In this document: positions 9,924 through 19,423 of the stretch, piece after piece
How the letters are laid out: every line of letters starts with the position of its first letter
How positions within the stretch are numbered: position 1 is the first letter of the stretch
Assembly (NCBI RefSeq): GCF_900111905.1
Contig: NZ_FOKM01000002.1
Span: 310,001 to 374,000 of the forward strand
Reading direction: 5' to 3'
Length of the DNA stretch: 64,000 nt
Origin: Rhizobium sp. NFR07
Lineage (GTDB): Bacteria; Pseudomonadota; Alphaproteobacteria; Rhizobiales; Rhizobiaceae
Translations under genes and position numbers: made by a program
Notes under the pieces: generated by a model
What the model saw: the letters and a program-made list of their open reading frames with translations, nothing else
Told to the model about the DNA's origin: nothing
The model's database searches: none

Positions 9924-10772
9924 CTACTTGAAGAAAGTATCCAGCTTCGTTGCCAGCGCTGCTGGCTGTTCAAGTGGAACGAGGTGAGCGCAGTCCGGAA
10001 TGGCATCTTCCTGCAGTGCTGCTGAGATGGGGCGGAGTTGGCCCGCCAGCGCATCGCCCACCACCCCTCCGGCAATCGCGAGGATGGGCAGGTCTGGAAT
10101 GCCGGCGGCAACGATTGCATCGATCTGGCGGGCATTTTCCGCAAAGGCCCGATAATGCGCAAAGCCGCTTCGCATGGCGTCCGGCGAAGCATAGGCGTTG
10201 ACGAAAGCATCCCGGAAAGATGCGTCCACGCCGCGCCGGTCTTTGGTTCCGGCCTTCAGGAACCAGTCGATATAGGCTGCCTCATTGCCCTGCAGGACGG
10301 TTTCGGCGAGATCGGGTGTTCCGTGGAAGCCGAACCACCATGGCGGTCCCTTGCTGAGAAAACCTTCCGCTCCCGGCAGCGCTCCGACCAGCCCTTCCAT
10401 AACGGCAAGCTTGCTCACACGGCCGGGATGACGCATCGCGAACATCCATGAAATGGCCGTTCCGAGGTCTATGCCGACGACGCCTGCGGTTTCGATGTCG
10501 AGCGCATCAAGCACGGCCACTGCATCGTCCGCCAGCGTATGGAGGTCATAACCGGATTTTGCCCTCTCGCTGGCGCCGAGCCCGCGCAGATCCGGCGCGA
10601 TGACGGTGTATTGCGATTGCAGTCGTTCCATGACCGGCCTCCAGATCTCCCAGGTATGCGGCCAGCCATGGAAGAAGAGGACCGGCGGACCCGAGCCTGC
10701 CGACGCCACGCTGACGCGGGTGCCATTGGCCTCGATGTCGCGGAGGGTGAAATTGCCGGGCGTATCGGACAT
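9924..10772 (-). CDS. Alpha/beta hydrolase, epoxide hydrolase-like
   Basis: A 282-aa alpha/beta hydrolase. HGWPHTWEIWRPV near residue 38 is the oxyanion-hole HGxP motif, DLRGLGAS the next strand, and the nucleophile elbow reads GIDLGTA, with Asp in place of Ser. An Asp nucleophile is typical of epoxide hydrolases and haloalkane dehalogenases. The catalytic His lies in CAHLVPLEQP near the C-terminus. The ATG at 10772 follows GGAAG. The gene is divergent from an HxlR regulator 105 bp away, which probably controls it. The true substrate is unknown. Confidence 0.85.
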   Translation of the reverse strand: MSDTPGNFTLRDIEANGTRVSVASAGSGPPVLFFHGWPHTWEIWRPVMERLQSQYTVIAPDLRGLGASERAKSGYDLHTLADDAVAVLDALDIETAGVVGIDLGTAISWMFAMRHPGRVSKLAVMEGLVGALPGAEGFLSKGPPWWFGFHGTPDLAETVLQGNEAAYIDWFLKAGTKDRRGVDASFRDAFVNAYASPDAMRSGFAHYRAFAENARQIDAIVAAGIPDLPILAIAGGVVGDALAGQLRPISAALQEDAIPDCAHLVPLEQPAALATKLDTFFK

Positions 10773-10876
10773 GAAATGACTTCCTTGCTTGATTGTCAGG
10801 CAAGGACTTGCCATTTCGACCAGATAGTTTCAAGAAGATACCAATATGTCACCTGGATACCCGGAGATAACTGTCC

Positions 10877-11236
10877 ATGGATTTGCGCGGACCCTTCTCG
10901 GCGACCTGCCCCACGCGGGAATTGCTGGATCAACTGGCGGACAAGTGGTCGATGCTGGTCATGATGGCGGTGTCTGGCGGGCCCATCCGGTTCAACGCGC
11001 TGAAGCGCACAGTCGAGGGCATCAGCCAGAAAGTGCTGACCCAGACGGTGCGCAGGCTCGAATATAATGGCTTCCTGACCAGGACGGTCTACCCGACCGT
11101 GCCCGTCACCGTCGAATACAACATCACGCCGCTCGGTGCATCACTGGTCGAGCTGATCGAGCCGCTGCGGGAATGGGCGATCGCCAATATCGCCGAGGTG
11201 CAGCGGGCGCGGGAAGCCGGGAATAACCGCGTCTGA
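10877..11236 (+). CDS. HxlR family transcriptional regulator
   Basis: A 119-aa winged-helix regulator. It begins with the HxlR signature (CPTRELLDQLADKWSML; Cys11 is the usual redox- or aldehyde-responsive position) and continues RFNALKRTVEGISQKVLTQTVRRLEYNGFLTRTVYPTVPVTVEYNIT. It is divergent from the epoxide-hydrolase-like gene and likely regulates it in response to an electrophile. It ends just before the lepA terminator. Confidence 0.92.
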   Translation: MDLRGPFSATCPTRELLDQLADKWSMLVMMAVSGGPIRFNALKRTVEGISQKVLTQTVRRLEYNGFLTRTVYPTVPVTVEYNITPLGASLVELIEPLREWAIANIAEVQRAREAGNNRV

Positions 11237-11292
11237 TGGCCGCCCGGCCCGCGGCATCATACTCGGCTCTTCAGGGCACATCAGTGCACAAC

Positions 11293-11317
11293 AAAAAAGG
11301 CGCCGGAGGCGCCTTTC
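11293..11317 (-). terminator. Terminator of lepA
   Basis: AAAGGCGCC-GGA-GGCGCCTTT makes a 9-bp stem with a 3-nt loop; on the minus strand it is followed by TTTTTT. It lies 23 bp after the lepA stop and also separates the convergent HxlR gene. Confidence 0.88.
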
Positions 11318-11339
11318 TCTGGACGTCGAGGTCTGCCCC

Positions 11340-13163
11340 TCAATCGTCCTTCATCTTCAGCGCCGCGATAAACGCTTCCTGGGGGATATCCACCTTGCCG
11401 AACTGGCGCATGCGCTTCTTGCCTTCCTTCTGCTTGTCCAGAAGTTTGCGCTTGCGGGTGGCGTCGCCGCCGTAGCACTTGGCGGTCACGTCCTTGCGCA
11501 TGGCCGAGATCGTTTCGCGGGCAATCACGTTGCCGCCGATTGCCGCCTGGATCGGGATCTTGAACATGTGCCGCGGGATCAGGTCCTTGAGCTTCTCGCA
11601 CATGTCGCGGCCGCGCTTTTCGGCAGCCGAGCGGTGCACCAGCATCGACAGCGCGTCGACCGGCTCGCCGTTCACCATGATCGACATCTTCACGAGGTTG
11701 CCCTCCTGATAGCCGTGCAGGTGATAGTCGAACGAGGCATAGCCCTTGGAGATCGATTTCAGGCGGTCGTAGAAATCGAACACGACTTCGTTGAGCGGCA
11801 GCTCATAGGTGAGCATGGCGCGCTTGCCGACATAGGTGAGTTCGGTCTGGATGCCGCGGCGGTCCTGGCAGAGTTTCAGGATGCCGCCAAGATAATCGTC
11901 CGGCGTCAGGATCGTCGCCTTGATCCACGGCTCCTCGATCGAGGCGATCTTGACCACGTCCGGCATGTCGGCCGGATTGTGCAGCTCCTTCATCGAGCCG
12001 TCGGTCATGTGGAGATGATAGACGACGGACGGAGCGGTCGCGATGAGGTCGAGGTTGAACTCGCGCTCGAGACGCTCCTGGATGATTTCGAGATGCAAGA
12101 GGCCGAGGAAGCCGCAACGGAAGCCGAAGCCGAGTGCGGCGGACGATTCCATTTCGAACGAGAAGGACGCGTCGTTGAGGCGAAGCTTGCCCATCGCCGC
12201 GCGCAGGTCTTCGAAATCGGCCGCATCGACCGGGAAGAGGCCGCAGAAGACGACTGGCTGGGCCGGCTTGAAGCCCGGCAGCGCCTTCGCCGTCGGCTTC
12301 TTGTCCTCGGTGATCGTATCGCCGACGCGGGTGTCGGCCACTTCCTTGATCGAGCCGGTGAAGAAGCCGATCTCGCCCGGGCCGAGTGAATCCACCGCCA
12401 GCATTTTCGGGGTCAGGACGCCGACGCGTTCGACCTGGTATTTGGCGTCCGTGCCCATCATGCGGATGGTCTGGCCCTTGGTCAGCACGCCATCGAGAAT
12501 GCGCACCAGAACCATGACGCCGAGATAGGTGTCGTACCAGCTGTCGACCAGCAGGGCCTTGAGCGGCCCCTTGTCGCCGGCCTCGCTCTTGGGCGCCGGC
12601 AGCTGGTGGACGATGGCTTCGAGGACATCGGGAATGCCGAGGCCGGTCTTGGCCGAGATCAGCACGGCCTGGGACGCGTCGATGCCGATCACTTCCTCGA
12701 TCTGGTCCTTGATGCGGTCGGGTTCGGCCGCCGGCAGGTCGATCTTGTTGAGGACCGTGACGATCTCGTGGTTGTTGTCGATCGCCTGGTAGACGTTGGC
12801 GAGCGTCTGGGCTTCCACGCCCTGGGAGGCGTCGACGACGAGCAGCGAGCCTTCGCAGGCCGACAGCGATCGAGAGACTTCATAGGCGAAGTCGACATGG
12901 CCGGGCGTGTCGATGAGGTTGAGAATATAGGTCTCGCCATTGTTCGCCTTGTAATGCAGGCGAACTGTCTGGGCCTTGATGGTGATGCCGCGCTCGCGCT
13001 CGATATCCATCGAGTCCAGCACCTGTTCCGACATGTCGCGTTCGGCAAGGCCGCCGGTCGTCTGGATCAGACGGTCGGCCAGCGTCGACTTGCCGTGGTC
13101 GATATGGGCCACGATCGAGAAGTTGCGGATATGGTCAAGCGGGGTGCGGGAATTGGTGCTCAT
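11340..13163 (-). CDS. lepA: Elongation factor 4 (LepA)
   Basis: A 607-aa translational GTPase, full family length. G1 [10 protein letters not shown]3 DTPGHVDF, G4 NKIDLP and the EF-G-like domains are all present, as is the LepA-specific C-terminal domain ([34 protein letters not shown]). EF4 back-translocates stalled ribosomes or assists initiation and biogenesis under stress. The start is the ATG at 13163 ([25 protein letters not shown]); the frame extends upstream to 13325 but only with Arg-rich, non-family sequence. Confidence 0.98.
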   Translation of the reverse strand: MSTNSRTPLDHIRNFSIVAHIDHGKSTLADRLIQTTGGLAERDMSEQVLDSMDIERERGITIKAQTVRLHYKANNGETYILNLIDTPGHVDFAYEVSRSLSACEGSLLVVDASQGVEAQTLANVYQAIDNNHEIVTVLNKIDLPAAEPDRIKDQIEEVIGIDASQAVLISAKTGLGIPDVLEAIVHQLPAPKSEAGDKGPLKALLVDSWYDTYLGVMVLVRILDGVLTKGQTIRMMGTDAKYQVERVGVLTPKMLAVDSLGPGEIGFFTGSIKEVADTRVGDTITEDKKPTAKALPGFKPAQPVVFCGLFPVDAADFEDLRAAMGKLRLNDASFSFEMESSAALGFGFRCGFLGLLHLEIIQERLEREFNLDLIATAPSVVYHLHMTDGSMKELHNPADMPDVVKIASIEEPWIKATILTPDDYLGGILKLCQDRRGIQTELTYVGKRAMLTYELPLNEVVFDFYDRLKSISKGYASFDYHLHGYQEGNLVKMSIMVNGEPVDALSMLVHRSAAEKRGRDMCEKLKDLIPRHMFKIPIQAAIGGNVIARETISAMRKDVTAKCYGGDATRKRKLLDKQKEGKKRMRQFGKVDIPQEAFIAALKMKDD

Positions 13164-13239
13164 GGCTCGCGCATATAGCAGTGCGAATCCCTGCCGCAAA
13201 GGGGAAAGATAACCCTTTGTTGACGATGGCGTCCGGCAC

Positions 13240-14556
13240 TCAGCTGTTGCGTGCTTCCGCCTCAGCCTCCGTTTGTGCCTGAGCCTCTGCCTGGGCTTGC
13301 GCCTCCGCCTGTGCCTGGGCGGCACCCGGTTCGGTCAGGATGGCGGCATTCGGCAGCTGCGCGCTGCGCACCTCGTGGCTTTCGCGATCCCCTTCCGGCG
13401 CCGGCCCGCGTTCCGTCAGGCGCTGCAGAATGAAGGCGGCATAGGCGATCGCCACCAGAATGGCGGCGACGATGAAGGTGCGGTCGCCGAGCACCGGCGT
13501 CAGCATGGTGACCGCCAGCGGCACGATGGTCGCCGCCGTGGACCAGGCGACGAGCAGGGTGGAGGACAAGGGCACGAAATCGCCGGGATCGGCGCGGTCA
13601 TTGGCATGCGCATTGCCGACCGAATAGACCGTCTCCACCGCGCCGCCGAAGATCAGGAAGACGATCATCAGCAGATAGAGATGCGAGAACGAGGAGAGAA
13701 AGGCACCGCAGCCGGCAATGACGATCAATATGCAGGTGATCAGAAGCACATAGCGGCGGTCCATCCGGTCCGACAGGATGCCGAGCGGATATTGCACGAA
13801 GAGCAGGCCGGTCTGCATGACGAACATCAGCATAGCCACATCGGTCTGCGACACGCCGTTGGTCGAGGCGTAGATCGGCACATAGCCCTGGACCACCATC
13901 GACAGGCCGCCGGAGGCCAGAACGCCGACGAGGCCGACCGGCGAGATCTTCCAGGCCATCGGGATGTCGACATTGACGCGCGCCGGCGCCGGCGGGTTCG
14001 GCAGGCGGGTGAGCCCGATCGGCAGGATGGCGATGGCGGTGAAGAAGACGACTGCGAGCGGCGCCAGATTGCCGTCGGTCGGGATCTGGCCGAACAGCCA
14101 GGCGCCGCAGCCGAGGCCGAGAACATAGGCCATGTAGAAGAAGGACATGGCCTTGCCGCGCCATTCGTTCGACGCGGCATGGTTGAGCCAGCTCTGGGCG
14201 ATGATGAAATTGACGTTGGCGGCGGCACCATAGATGCCGCGGGCGAAGATCCAGGCATAGGCGGGCAGGTCTGCGGCGATCAGCACGGCGGCGATGATGA
14301 CCATGGCCATCGAGCAGGAAAACAGGCGCGCATGGCCGACGCGCTTGATCAGCGGGCCGCCGACGACGCAGCCGACCAACCCGCCGAAGGCGACGGCGGT
14401 CACGGCCGCACCCGCCGCCCAGGACGTGTCCGTGCGGGTCAGCATGAAGGGCACATAGGCGAACATGATGCCGCTGCCGATCGCGGCGATCGTCATGGAA
14501 ATGACGATGCTGGCAATCGACAGGGGCGAAACTCTGACCTGGGCCTGACCCGTCAT
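13240..14556 (-). CDS. MFS transporter (YcaD-like) with Ala/Gln/Glu-repeat tail
   Basis: A 438-aa major facilitator protein with about 12 transmembrane helices. The loop 2-3 motif is [14 protein letters not shown] and the mid-loop contains [10 protein letters not shown]. The best match by eye is the YcaD-like branch of small-molecule efflux/uptake permeases; the substrate is unknown. The ATG at 14556 follows CGGAG at proper spacing. The last ~25 residues are a simple repeat of AQ/AE dipeptides encoded by imperfect tandem repeats (13255-13325), a cytoplasmic low-complexity tail that is unusual for the family. Confidence 0.88.
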   Translation of the reverse strand: MTGQAQVRVSPLSIASIVISMTIAAIGSGIMFAYVPFMLTRTDTSWAAGAAVTAVAFGGLVGCVVGGPLIKRVGHARLFSCSMAMVIIAAVLIAADLPAYAWIFARGIYGAAANVNFIIAQSWLNHAASNEWRGKAMSFFYMAYVLGLGCGAWLFGQIPTDGNLAPLAVVFFTAIAILPIGLTRLPNPPAPARVNVDIPMAWKISPVGLVGVLASGGLSMVVQGYVPIYASTNGVSQTDVAMLMFVMQTGLLFVQYPLGILSDRMDRRYVLLITCILIVIAGCGAFLSSFSHLYLLMIVFLIFGGAVETVYSVGNAHANDRADPGDFVPLSSTLLVAWSTAATIVPLAVTMLTPVLGDRTFIVAAILVAIAYAAFILQRLTERGPAPEGDRESHEVRSAQLPNAAILTEPGAAQAQAEAQAQAEAQAQTEAEAEARNS

Positions 14557-14669
14557 GAAAAATCTCCGGAAGACCGCTTCGCGGAGCGGCACATTCGGCC
14601 TCCATAGCCTAACATCATGTCCATGAGCTATCGCACAAACGCCACCGGCGATAATTTTCAGACGCTAAA

Positions 14670-14710
14670 GCAATTCCAGCAAAAGTGGGAACCGGTTTTG
14701 CTGGAATTGC
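14670..14710. repeat. Rhizobial palindromic intergenic repeat, copy 1
   Basis: GCAATTCCAGCAAAA and TTTTGCTGGAATTGC form a 15-bp perfect inverted repeat around GTGGGAACCGG. A second, diverged copy on the opposite strand is at 51621-51672. Such elements are scattered between genes in rhizobial genomes. This one lies between the MFS gene and the XRE regulator gene, within their divergent promoter region. Confidence 0.85.
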
Positions 14711-14785
14711 GCTGAAACACGCCAAGTCCAAACGGCCAAACTCAAGCCACTTGACTCCATCATATGAGAATGAAAATCTCAGATC

Positions 14786-15361
14786 ATGGAAGGTCAGGAC
14801 AAGGACATTGCCGAAGCGATCAGCGCCCGGGTCAGGCTGCTGCGGGAAAAGGCCGGGCTGACGCTGGACCAGCTTGCCGAGCGCTCCGGTGTCAGCCGCG
14901 CGATGATCTCGCGCATCGAGCGGGCCGAGACGAGCCCGACGGCTGCCCTGCTGGCGCGGCTTTCAGAGGCGCTGGGGCTGACGCTTTCGGCCTTCTTCGC
15001 CGATGACGACCGGCCGGCCTCGCGGCTGTCCCGGCGCGAGATGCAGCAGCTGTGGCGCGATCCGGCGACCGGCTATCTGCGCCGGGCCGTCTCGCCCGCC
15101 GGCATGCCGAGCCCGGTCGATATCGTCGAGGTCGATTTTCCGGCGGGCAGCCGTGTGAGCTTTCCGCCGCGCGAGGAAAGCCGTGTGATGACCCAGCATA
15201 TCTGGCTGTTCGAAGGCAGGCTCGACATGGTCCTGCCGGAAGCGACCTATCATCTCGAGGCCGGCGATTGCCTGTTCATGGATATCGGCGACGCCTTCGA
15301 ATTCCACAACCCGTCCGACGCACCTGCCCGCTATGCGGTGGTCCTGCATCGTGGACGCTGA
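14786..15361 (+). CDS. XRE family regulator with C-terminal cupin domain
   Basis: A 191-aa regulator: an N-terminal helix-turn-helix (about 10-65: RVRLLREKAGLTLDQLAERSGVSRAMISRIERAETSPTAALLARLSEALG) joined to a small cupin barrel (about 110-190: MTQHIWLFEGRLDMVLPE...LEAGDCLFMDIGDAFEFHNPSDAPARY). Regulators of this type sense small metabolites through the cupin and control adjacent catabolic or transport genes. The GNAT gene follows 21 bp later, and the pair is likely one transcript. Confidence 0.92.
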   Translation: MEGQDKDIAEAISARVRLLREKAGLTLDQLAERSGVSRAMISRIERAETSPTAALLARLSEALGLTLSAFFADDDRPASRLSRREMQQLWRDPATGYLRRAVSPAGMPSPVDIVEVDFPAGSRVSFPPREESRVMTQHIWLFEGRLDMVLPEATYHLEAGDCLFMDIGDAFEFHNPSDAPARYAVVLHRGR

Positions 15362-15382
15362 GACACAAACAAGGGAACGTGC

Positions 15383-15904
15383 ATGACCGCCACCATCCGC
15401 ATCCTCGACGCCGGTAGCGCCAGAGCCGCTATTCCGGATCTCTGCGAAGTCCTGTCCGACTGCATCAATGGCGGGGCGTCGCTGGGCTTCATGCTGCCCT
15501 TCGTGCCCGAGGACGGGGTGGCCTACTGGAACGACATTGCCGATCAGGTGGAAAAAGGCGGCATCATTCTCGGCGTGGCGGAGGTCGATGGCCGGGTCGT
15601 CGGCACGGTGCAGATCGGGCTTGCCTCCAAGCCGAACCAGCCCCATCGCGGCGACCTGATGAAGCTTCTTGTGCATCAGTCGGCCCGCGGCCTCGGCCTG
15701 TCGCGCAAGCTAACGGAAGCGGTGGAAAAGGAGGCGGCCAGCCGCGGCCGCACGCTGCTCGTGCTGGACACCGCGACCGGCAGCGATGCCGAGGCGATCT
15801 ATCCGCGCCTCGGCTGGCAACGCGTCGGTACCATTCCCGACTACGCGCTCTGGCCACAGGGTGGTTTCTGCGGCACGACCTTGTTCTACAAGCGGATCGG
15901 GTGA
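15383..15904 (+). CDS. GNAT family N-acetyltransferase
   Basis: A 173-aa GNAT enzyme. Core features: GVAEVDGRVVGTVQIGL (beta strands 2-3), LLVHQSARGLGLSRKLTEAVEKEA (acetyl-CoA loop, degenerate Q/R-x-x-G-x-G/A) and LLVLDTATGSDAEAIYPRLGWQRVGTIPDYA, the pattern seen in small-molecule acetyltransferases (antibiotic or amine). It follows the XRE-cupin regulator by 21 bp and probably is its target. Confidence 0.9.
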   Translation: MTATIRILDAGSARAAIPDLCEVLSDCINGGASLGFMLPFVPEDGVAYWNDIADQVEKGGIILGVAEVDGRVVGTVQIGLASKPNQPHRGDLMKLLVHQSARGLGLSRKLTEAVEKEAASRGRTLLVLDTATGSDAEAIYPRLGWQRVGTIPDYALWPQGGFCGTTLFYKRIG

Positions 15905-15935
15905 GCCCGGCGGCGAACGCCGCCGTGCCCGTCAA

Positions 15936-17006
15936 TCAGTTGTCTGCCCGCAATGTTTTCCTGAAGGCGTCGACAATGAGCCGGCTGAGCTCGGCGTGAA
16001 TATCCGCGCGCGGGCGGGCCGTCTCATCGCAGATCGGGTCCGTTTCGCCCATCGACTTGAGGAAATCCAAGGCACCCGGCTGGCAAGTCGGCAGGAAACT
16101 GTAGTGATCGGCATCCGGGATCTGCGCATAATGTGCGCCGGTAATATCCATTGCCAGTTGATCGGCGATCACGGCGGGCGGCACCTTGCCGGGACTGCCG
16201 AGATTGATCAGCGTGACGGGGACATCGATGGTTTTGAGGCTTTCCCGCTTTATGACGGTCGAGAGGCCCGGATCGATCGCGACAACCGCAGTGATGCGCG
16301 GATCGCGGTTGGATTGTTCGAAGCGCTTGCGGTCGATGCTACGCAGATCGAAAGGTTCGACCTTGACGAATTCGCCGCCGGCAAAACCGCGCCTGCCGCG
16401 AAACCAGCTGCAATCCAGAAGGCCAGGCTTCTCCTCGTCGCAATATCGGATGAAAGCATCGAGATCGGGCCGTGCTCCAGCCAGTTCCAGCGCCGTTATG
16501 CCGCCAAGCGAGAAGCCCAGAACGCCGATGCGGCTTGGGTCCAGGGAGGATTGCCAGCGGCGGTCTGCGGCAAGCGCGGTGATAAGGACGGAAATATCCT
16601 GGGTGCGTTCCCAGATCTTCGGGCTGGCGGCAGGCGTGGAATCGCCGCTGGTCGTGCCCGGGTGGTTGGGGCCGGCAACGATGAAGCCGGCCTCCGCGAG
16701 TTTCGCCGCGATCCAGCCCATGCCTTCAACCCGACCGCCTGAACCATGGGAAAGCAGCACGAGCGGGAAACGGCCATCGCGGATCGTGGCGTCCGCGTAA
16801 ACGGGATCGCTACGGAAAATCCTGTCGTCATTTCGGGTAACCTTGTGCCCGTCACCTTTCGACGGGTACCAGACCGTGACGGCCAGCGGCCTCGGATAAT
16901 CCTGGGTGACGACGCTGATCTTGCGCACGCCGATCGGATCGGCGGCGTGAGCCACGGGCGCAGCAGCGCAGAGCGCCAGGGCAAAGAGGGTTATTGTCAG
17001 TCTCAT
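15936..17006 (-). CDS. Secreted alpha/beta hydrolase, PAF-acetylhydrolase/dienelactone-hydrolase-like
   Basis: A 356-aa exported hydrolase. The N-terminus is a Sec signal (MRLTITLFALALCAAAPVAHA, cleavage after AHA). Key motifs: LLSHGSGG (oxyanion strand), GFSLGG nucleophile elbow, a late Asp-rich strand, and DADHYSFLP carrying the catalytic His. This resembles the platelet-activating-factor acetylhydrolase-like hydrolases. The ATG at 17006 follows AAGGCGAGG; the upstream ATG-like frame to 17078 lacks a site and would hide the signal peptide. It probably acts on an ester in the periplasm. Confidence 0.87.
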   Translation of the reverse strand: MRLTITLFALALCAAAPVAHAADPIGVRKISVVTQDYPRPLAVTVWYPSKGDGHKVTRNDDRIFRSDPVYADATIRDGRFPLVLLSHGSGGRVEGMGWIAAKLAEAGFIVAGPNHPGTTSGDSTPAASPKIWERTQDISVLITALAADRRWQSSLDPSRIGVLGFSLGGITALELAGARPDLDAFIRYCDEEKPGLLDCSWFRGRRGFAGGEFVKVEPFDLRSIDRKRFEQSNRDPRITAVVAIDPGLSTVIKRESLKTIDVPVTLINLGSPGKVPPAVIADQLAMDITGAHYAQIPDADHYSFLPTCQPGALDFLKSMGETDPICDETARPRADIHAELSRLIVDAFRKTLRADN

Positions 17007-17060
17007 TGAAGCCTCGCCTTGTTGGAGAACGGCTCCGAGCATGGGAGAGGCTGACGGGAT

Positions 17061-17090
17061 AAACGACCTCGAACGCAATCGAGGTCGTTT
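17061..17090. terminator. 12-bp hairpin downstream of the MFS gene
   Basis: AAACGACCTCGA and TCGAGGTCGTTT pair perfectly with a 6-nt loop. It lies between two minus-strand genes, 60 bp after the stop of the MFS transporter. Only a short T run follows on either strand, so terminator is the best guess, but an operator or processing site cannot be excluded. Confidence 0.55.
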
Positions 17091-17150
17091 AATTACCGGC
17101 TTGGCCTTGCGGCGTTTATGCGGCTCGCGGATGGAAGATGGCCGAGCCTG

Positions 17151-18371
17151 TCACGCCTTGTGCTGGCGCGGCTTTCTTTCGCCGAGGAAGTAGGCCAGCG
17201 CCACGACCGGCAGTGCGATGCCGATGGTCGAGGCGAAGAGCCAGCCGCCCTGGGCGAAGGCCCAGGCGCCGACGGCCGAGCCGAGCGCGCCGCCGAGGAA
17301 GAAGGTCGCCATGAACAGGCCGTTCAGACGCGAGCGAAGCTCGGCGCCAAGCGAATAGATCGCCCGCTGGCTGATGACGAGCGTCATCGCCACGCCGAAA
17401 TCGAGCAGCACGGCGGCGGCTCCGAGCAGGATGAGCGCGATGGAGCCTTCCGGCGCGATATGGGTGATCAGGAAGGCGATGCCGACGGAGGCAATGCCGA
17501 AGACGGTGGCCGGGCGGCTGAGGCCGCGGTCGGCCAAGCGGCCGGCGATCGGCGAGGCGACGGCGCCCGCGACACCGACCAGCGCGAAGATGGCGATGCC
17601 GGCCTGGCTGAGATTGAAGGCGGGGCCGGCAAGTACCAGCGGCGTCACCGTCCAGAACAGACTGAAGGCGGCGAACTGGCAGAACTGGTAGAAGGCGCGG
17701 CGGCGCAGCACCGGCTGCGTGGCATAGAGCGTGCCGAGCGAGACGAGCAGTGCGCCATAGGAGAGTTTCGTATGCGGCACGCGCTTCGGCAGGCGGATGG
17801 CGAGGATGAAGCCGAGCACGACCATGACGGCAGCCGACAGATAGAAGATCGTGTGCCAGGAGGAGAGACCGGTGATGAAGCTCGCGACCGGCCGCGCCAT
17901 CATGATGCCGATCATCAGGCCGCTCATGACATTGCCGACCACCCGGCCGCGATGTTCTTCCGGCGCAAGGCTTGCGGCGAAGGGCACGATCATCTGCACC
18001 GCGGTGGAGGCAAGTCCGATGGCAAGCGAGGCGATGAGGAAGGGCACGGCATCCGTCGACAGGCCGGCCGCGATAAGCGCGACCGTGGCGGCGCCGATCA
18101 TGATCACGATCAGCCGGCGGTTTTCCAGGAGGTCGCCGAGCGGCACGATGAACAGCAGGCCGAGGCCATAGCCGATCTGGGTCAGCGTGACGATGAGGCC
18201 GGTCAGATGCGGCGGCAGGCCGATCGCGGCGGCGATCGGACCGGCGAGCGGCTGGGCATAATAGAGATTAGCGACGATCAGGCCGCAGGCGGCTGCCATG
18301 ATGAAGGTGAGCGCGGCGCTCATCTGGTTATGTCTTGCGGGCGTATCGATCGCCGCGGACGAGGTGGTCAT
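17151..18371 (-). CDS. MFS transporter, drug-efflux type
   Basis: A 406-aa, 12-helix major facilitator. Motifs: LYYAQPLAGPIAAAIGLPPHLTGLIVTLTQIGYGLGLLFIVPLGDLLENRRLI (helices 1-2 and the loop 2-3 motif) and LADRGLSRP. The start ATG at 18371 is preferred to a TTG at 18392. The TetR gene lies 32 bp upstream on the same strand with a strong palindrome in front, so transporter and repressor are probably one autoregulated unit exporting a toxic compound. Confidence 0.9.
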   Translation of the reverse strand: MTTSSAAIDTPARHNQMSAALTFIMAAACGLIVANLYYAQPLAGPIAAAIGLPPHLTGLIVTLTQIGYGLGLLFIVPLGDLLENRRLIVIMIGAATVALIAAGLSTDAVPFLIASLAIGLASTAVQMIVPFAASLAPEEHRGRVVGNVMSGLMIGIMMARPVASFITGLSSWHTIFYLSAAVMVVLGFILAIRLPKRVPHTKLSYGALLVSLGTLYATQPVLRRRAFYQFCQFAAFSLFWTVTPLVLAGPAFNLSQAGIAIFALVGVAGAVASPIAGRLADRGLSRPATVFGIASVGIAFLITHIAPEGSIALILLGAAAVLLDFGVAMTLVISQRAIYSLGAELRSRLNGLFMATFFLGGALGSAVGAWAFAQGGWLFASTIGIALPVVALAYFLGERKPRQHKA

Positions 18372-18403
18372 GGAGGGTGTCCTTGGATGCAACGGAAATG
18401 GTT

Positions 18404-19024
18404 TCAGTCGAGCAGCTTCATCGCCACGTCGACCACGGAAAAGGTCTCCTCCCGATTGGGGCTCGTCTTGCCGAGCACGCGAAGGCCCTGCACGACGGAA
18501 AGATAAAGCCGCGCCGTCGCCTTCGGTTCGATCGATCGGCTGACCGAACCATCCTCCTGCCCGCGACGGATCAGGGCCTCGAACGTGTCCTCGAAGCGAT
18601 CCATGGATCGCTCGACCTTGGCTGCTGCCTCATCGTCGAACACGGCCATTTCGACCGCGACGCCGACCGCCATGCAGCCGTGGCGCCCCGATTGTCCATG
18701 GGCGTTCTCGGCATAGAAGCAGAGCATGCGATAGACGCCGTCGCGCCCGTTCGATGCCTTTGCCAGCTCCTCGTCCAGCAATGCGTTGCGCACCTGCTTG
18801 TAGCGGTCGAAGGCCGCGAGGAAGATGGCACGCTTGTCCTTGAAGGCCTTGTACAAACTTCCGGCGGTCAGCCCCATCGCGTCGCGCAGGTCCGAGATCG
18901 AGGTGCCGTGATAGCCGCGTTCGGTAAAGACGGAGATCGCCTTGTCGAGCGCTGTATCGATGTCGAATTCGCGCGGGCGGCCGGCGGAACGGGCGGTGGT
19001 GCCGAGATCGATATCGAGGCTCAT
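18404..19024 (-). CDS. TetR family transcriptional regulator
   Basis: A 206-aa TetR/AcrR-type repressor. The HTH is FDIDTALDKAISVFTERGYHGTSISDLRDAMGLTAGSLYKAFKDKRAIFLAAFDRY; the C-terminal ligand domain fits the TetR_C class found in proteins next to efflux pumps. It carries a Cys (HGCMAVGVAVE) in the ligand domain. It is upstream of and co-oriented with the MFS gene, and a 22-bp palindrome lies 15 bp upstream of its start. Confidence 0.93.
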   Translation of the reverse strand: MSLDIDLGTTARSAGRPREFDIDTALDKAISVFTERGYHGTSISDLRDAMGLTAGSLYKAFKDKRAIFLAAFDRYKQVRNALLDEELAKASNGRDGVYRMLCFYAENAHGQSGRHGCMAVGVAVEMAVFDDEAAAKVERSMDRFEDTFEALIRRGQEDGSVSRSIEPKATARLYLSVVQGLRVLGKTSPNREETFSVVDVAMKLLD

Positions 19025-19038
19025 GGTCGCAAACTCAA

Positions 19039-19060
19039 TTGGGAAACGATCGTTTCCTAA
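19039..19060. promoter_or_regulatory. TetR operator
   Basis: The perfect 16-bp palindrome GGAAACGATCGTTTCC (19042-19057) extends by two more base pairs each side past one mismatch. The position immediately before the tetR-like start codon and the symmetric GGAAACG half-sites suggest the repressor binds here. Confidence 0.8.
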
Positions 19061-19180
19061 TATGCTTCACGACGCTGCGGGTCAAGCGGGAGCGGGGCGA
19101 AAAAGAACGGAAAAAATCGGAACAGTTCGCGACGTGAAGGGTTGGACCAGTGTCACCAACCTGAAAGCTGGAGGACAGAT

Positions 19181-19348
19181 ATGAGTAAAAGTGACGTACA
19201 AGCAGCCGTAAAACGCGCCAAGCGCCAGGTGGAAAACACCAGTGCCGGCGGCCACCTCGGTGGTACATATTACGGCCAGAACCCGGACGGTAAGACGTCG
19301 TCGATGAACAACAACGTCGGCAACAACCGGACCAATAGCGGTAGTTGA
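19181..19348 (+). CDS. Small Asn/Gly-rich hypothetical protein
   Basis: A 55-residue protein beginning MSKSDVQAAVKRAKRQ, with a basic, helical N-terminal half and an Asn/Gly/Ser-rich C-terminal half (NNNVGNNRTNSGS). The ATG at 19181 follows GGAGG. Function unknown. A strong terminator follows within 25 bp, which supports a monocistronic expressed gene. Confidence 0.6.
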   Translation: MSKSDVQAAVKRAKRQVENTSAGGHLGGTYYGQNPDGKTSSMNNNVGNNRTNSGS

Positions 19349-19370
19349 CGTCATGTCTCATTGAGTTTCG

Positions 19371-19402
19371 AAGGGGCCCCGCCGCGTGCGGGGCCTTTTC
19401 TT
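19371..19402 (+). terminator. Rho-independent terminator
   Basis: GGCCCCGC (19375-19382) pairs with GCGGGGCC (19388-19395) across CGCGT, followed by TTTTCTTTT. It ends the transcript of the small protein at 19181-19348. Confidence 0.88.
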
Positions 19403-19423
19403 TTGGGCGCCTTGCTGCAACGC

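Noticed and set aside
13273..14607. 444-codon plus-strand frame opposite the MFS gene
   Set aside because: His/Asp/Gln-rich antisense of a membrane protein.
17118..18506. 462-codon plus-strand frame opposite the drug MFS gene
   Set aside because: Same reason; hydrophobic helices on the real strand appear as charged repeats on the other.
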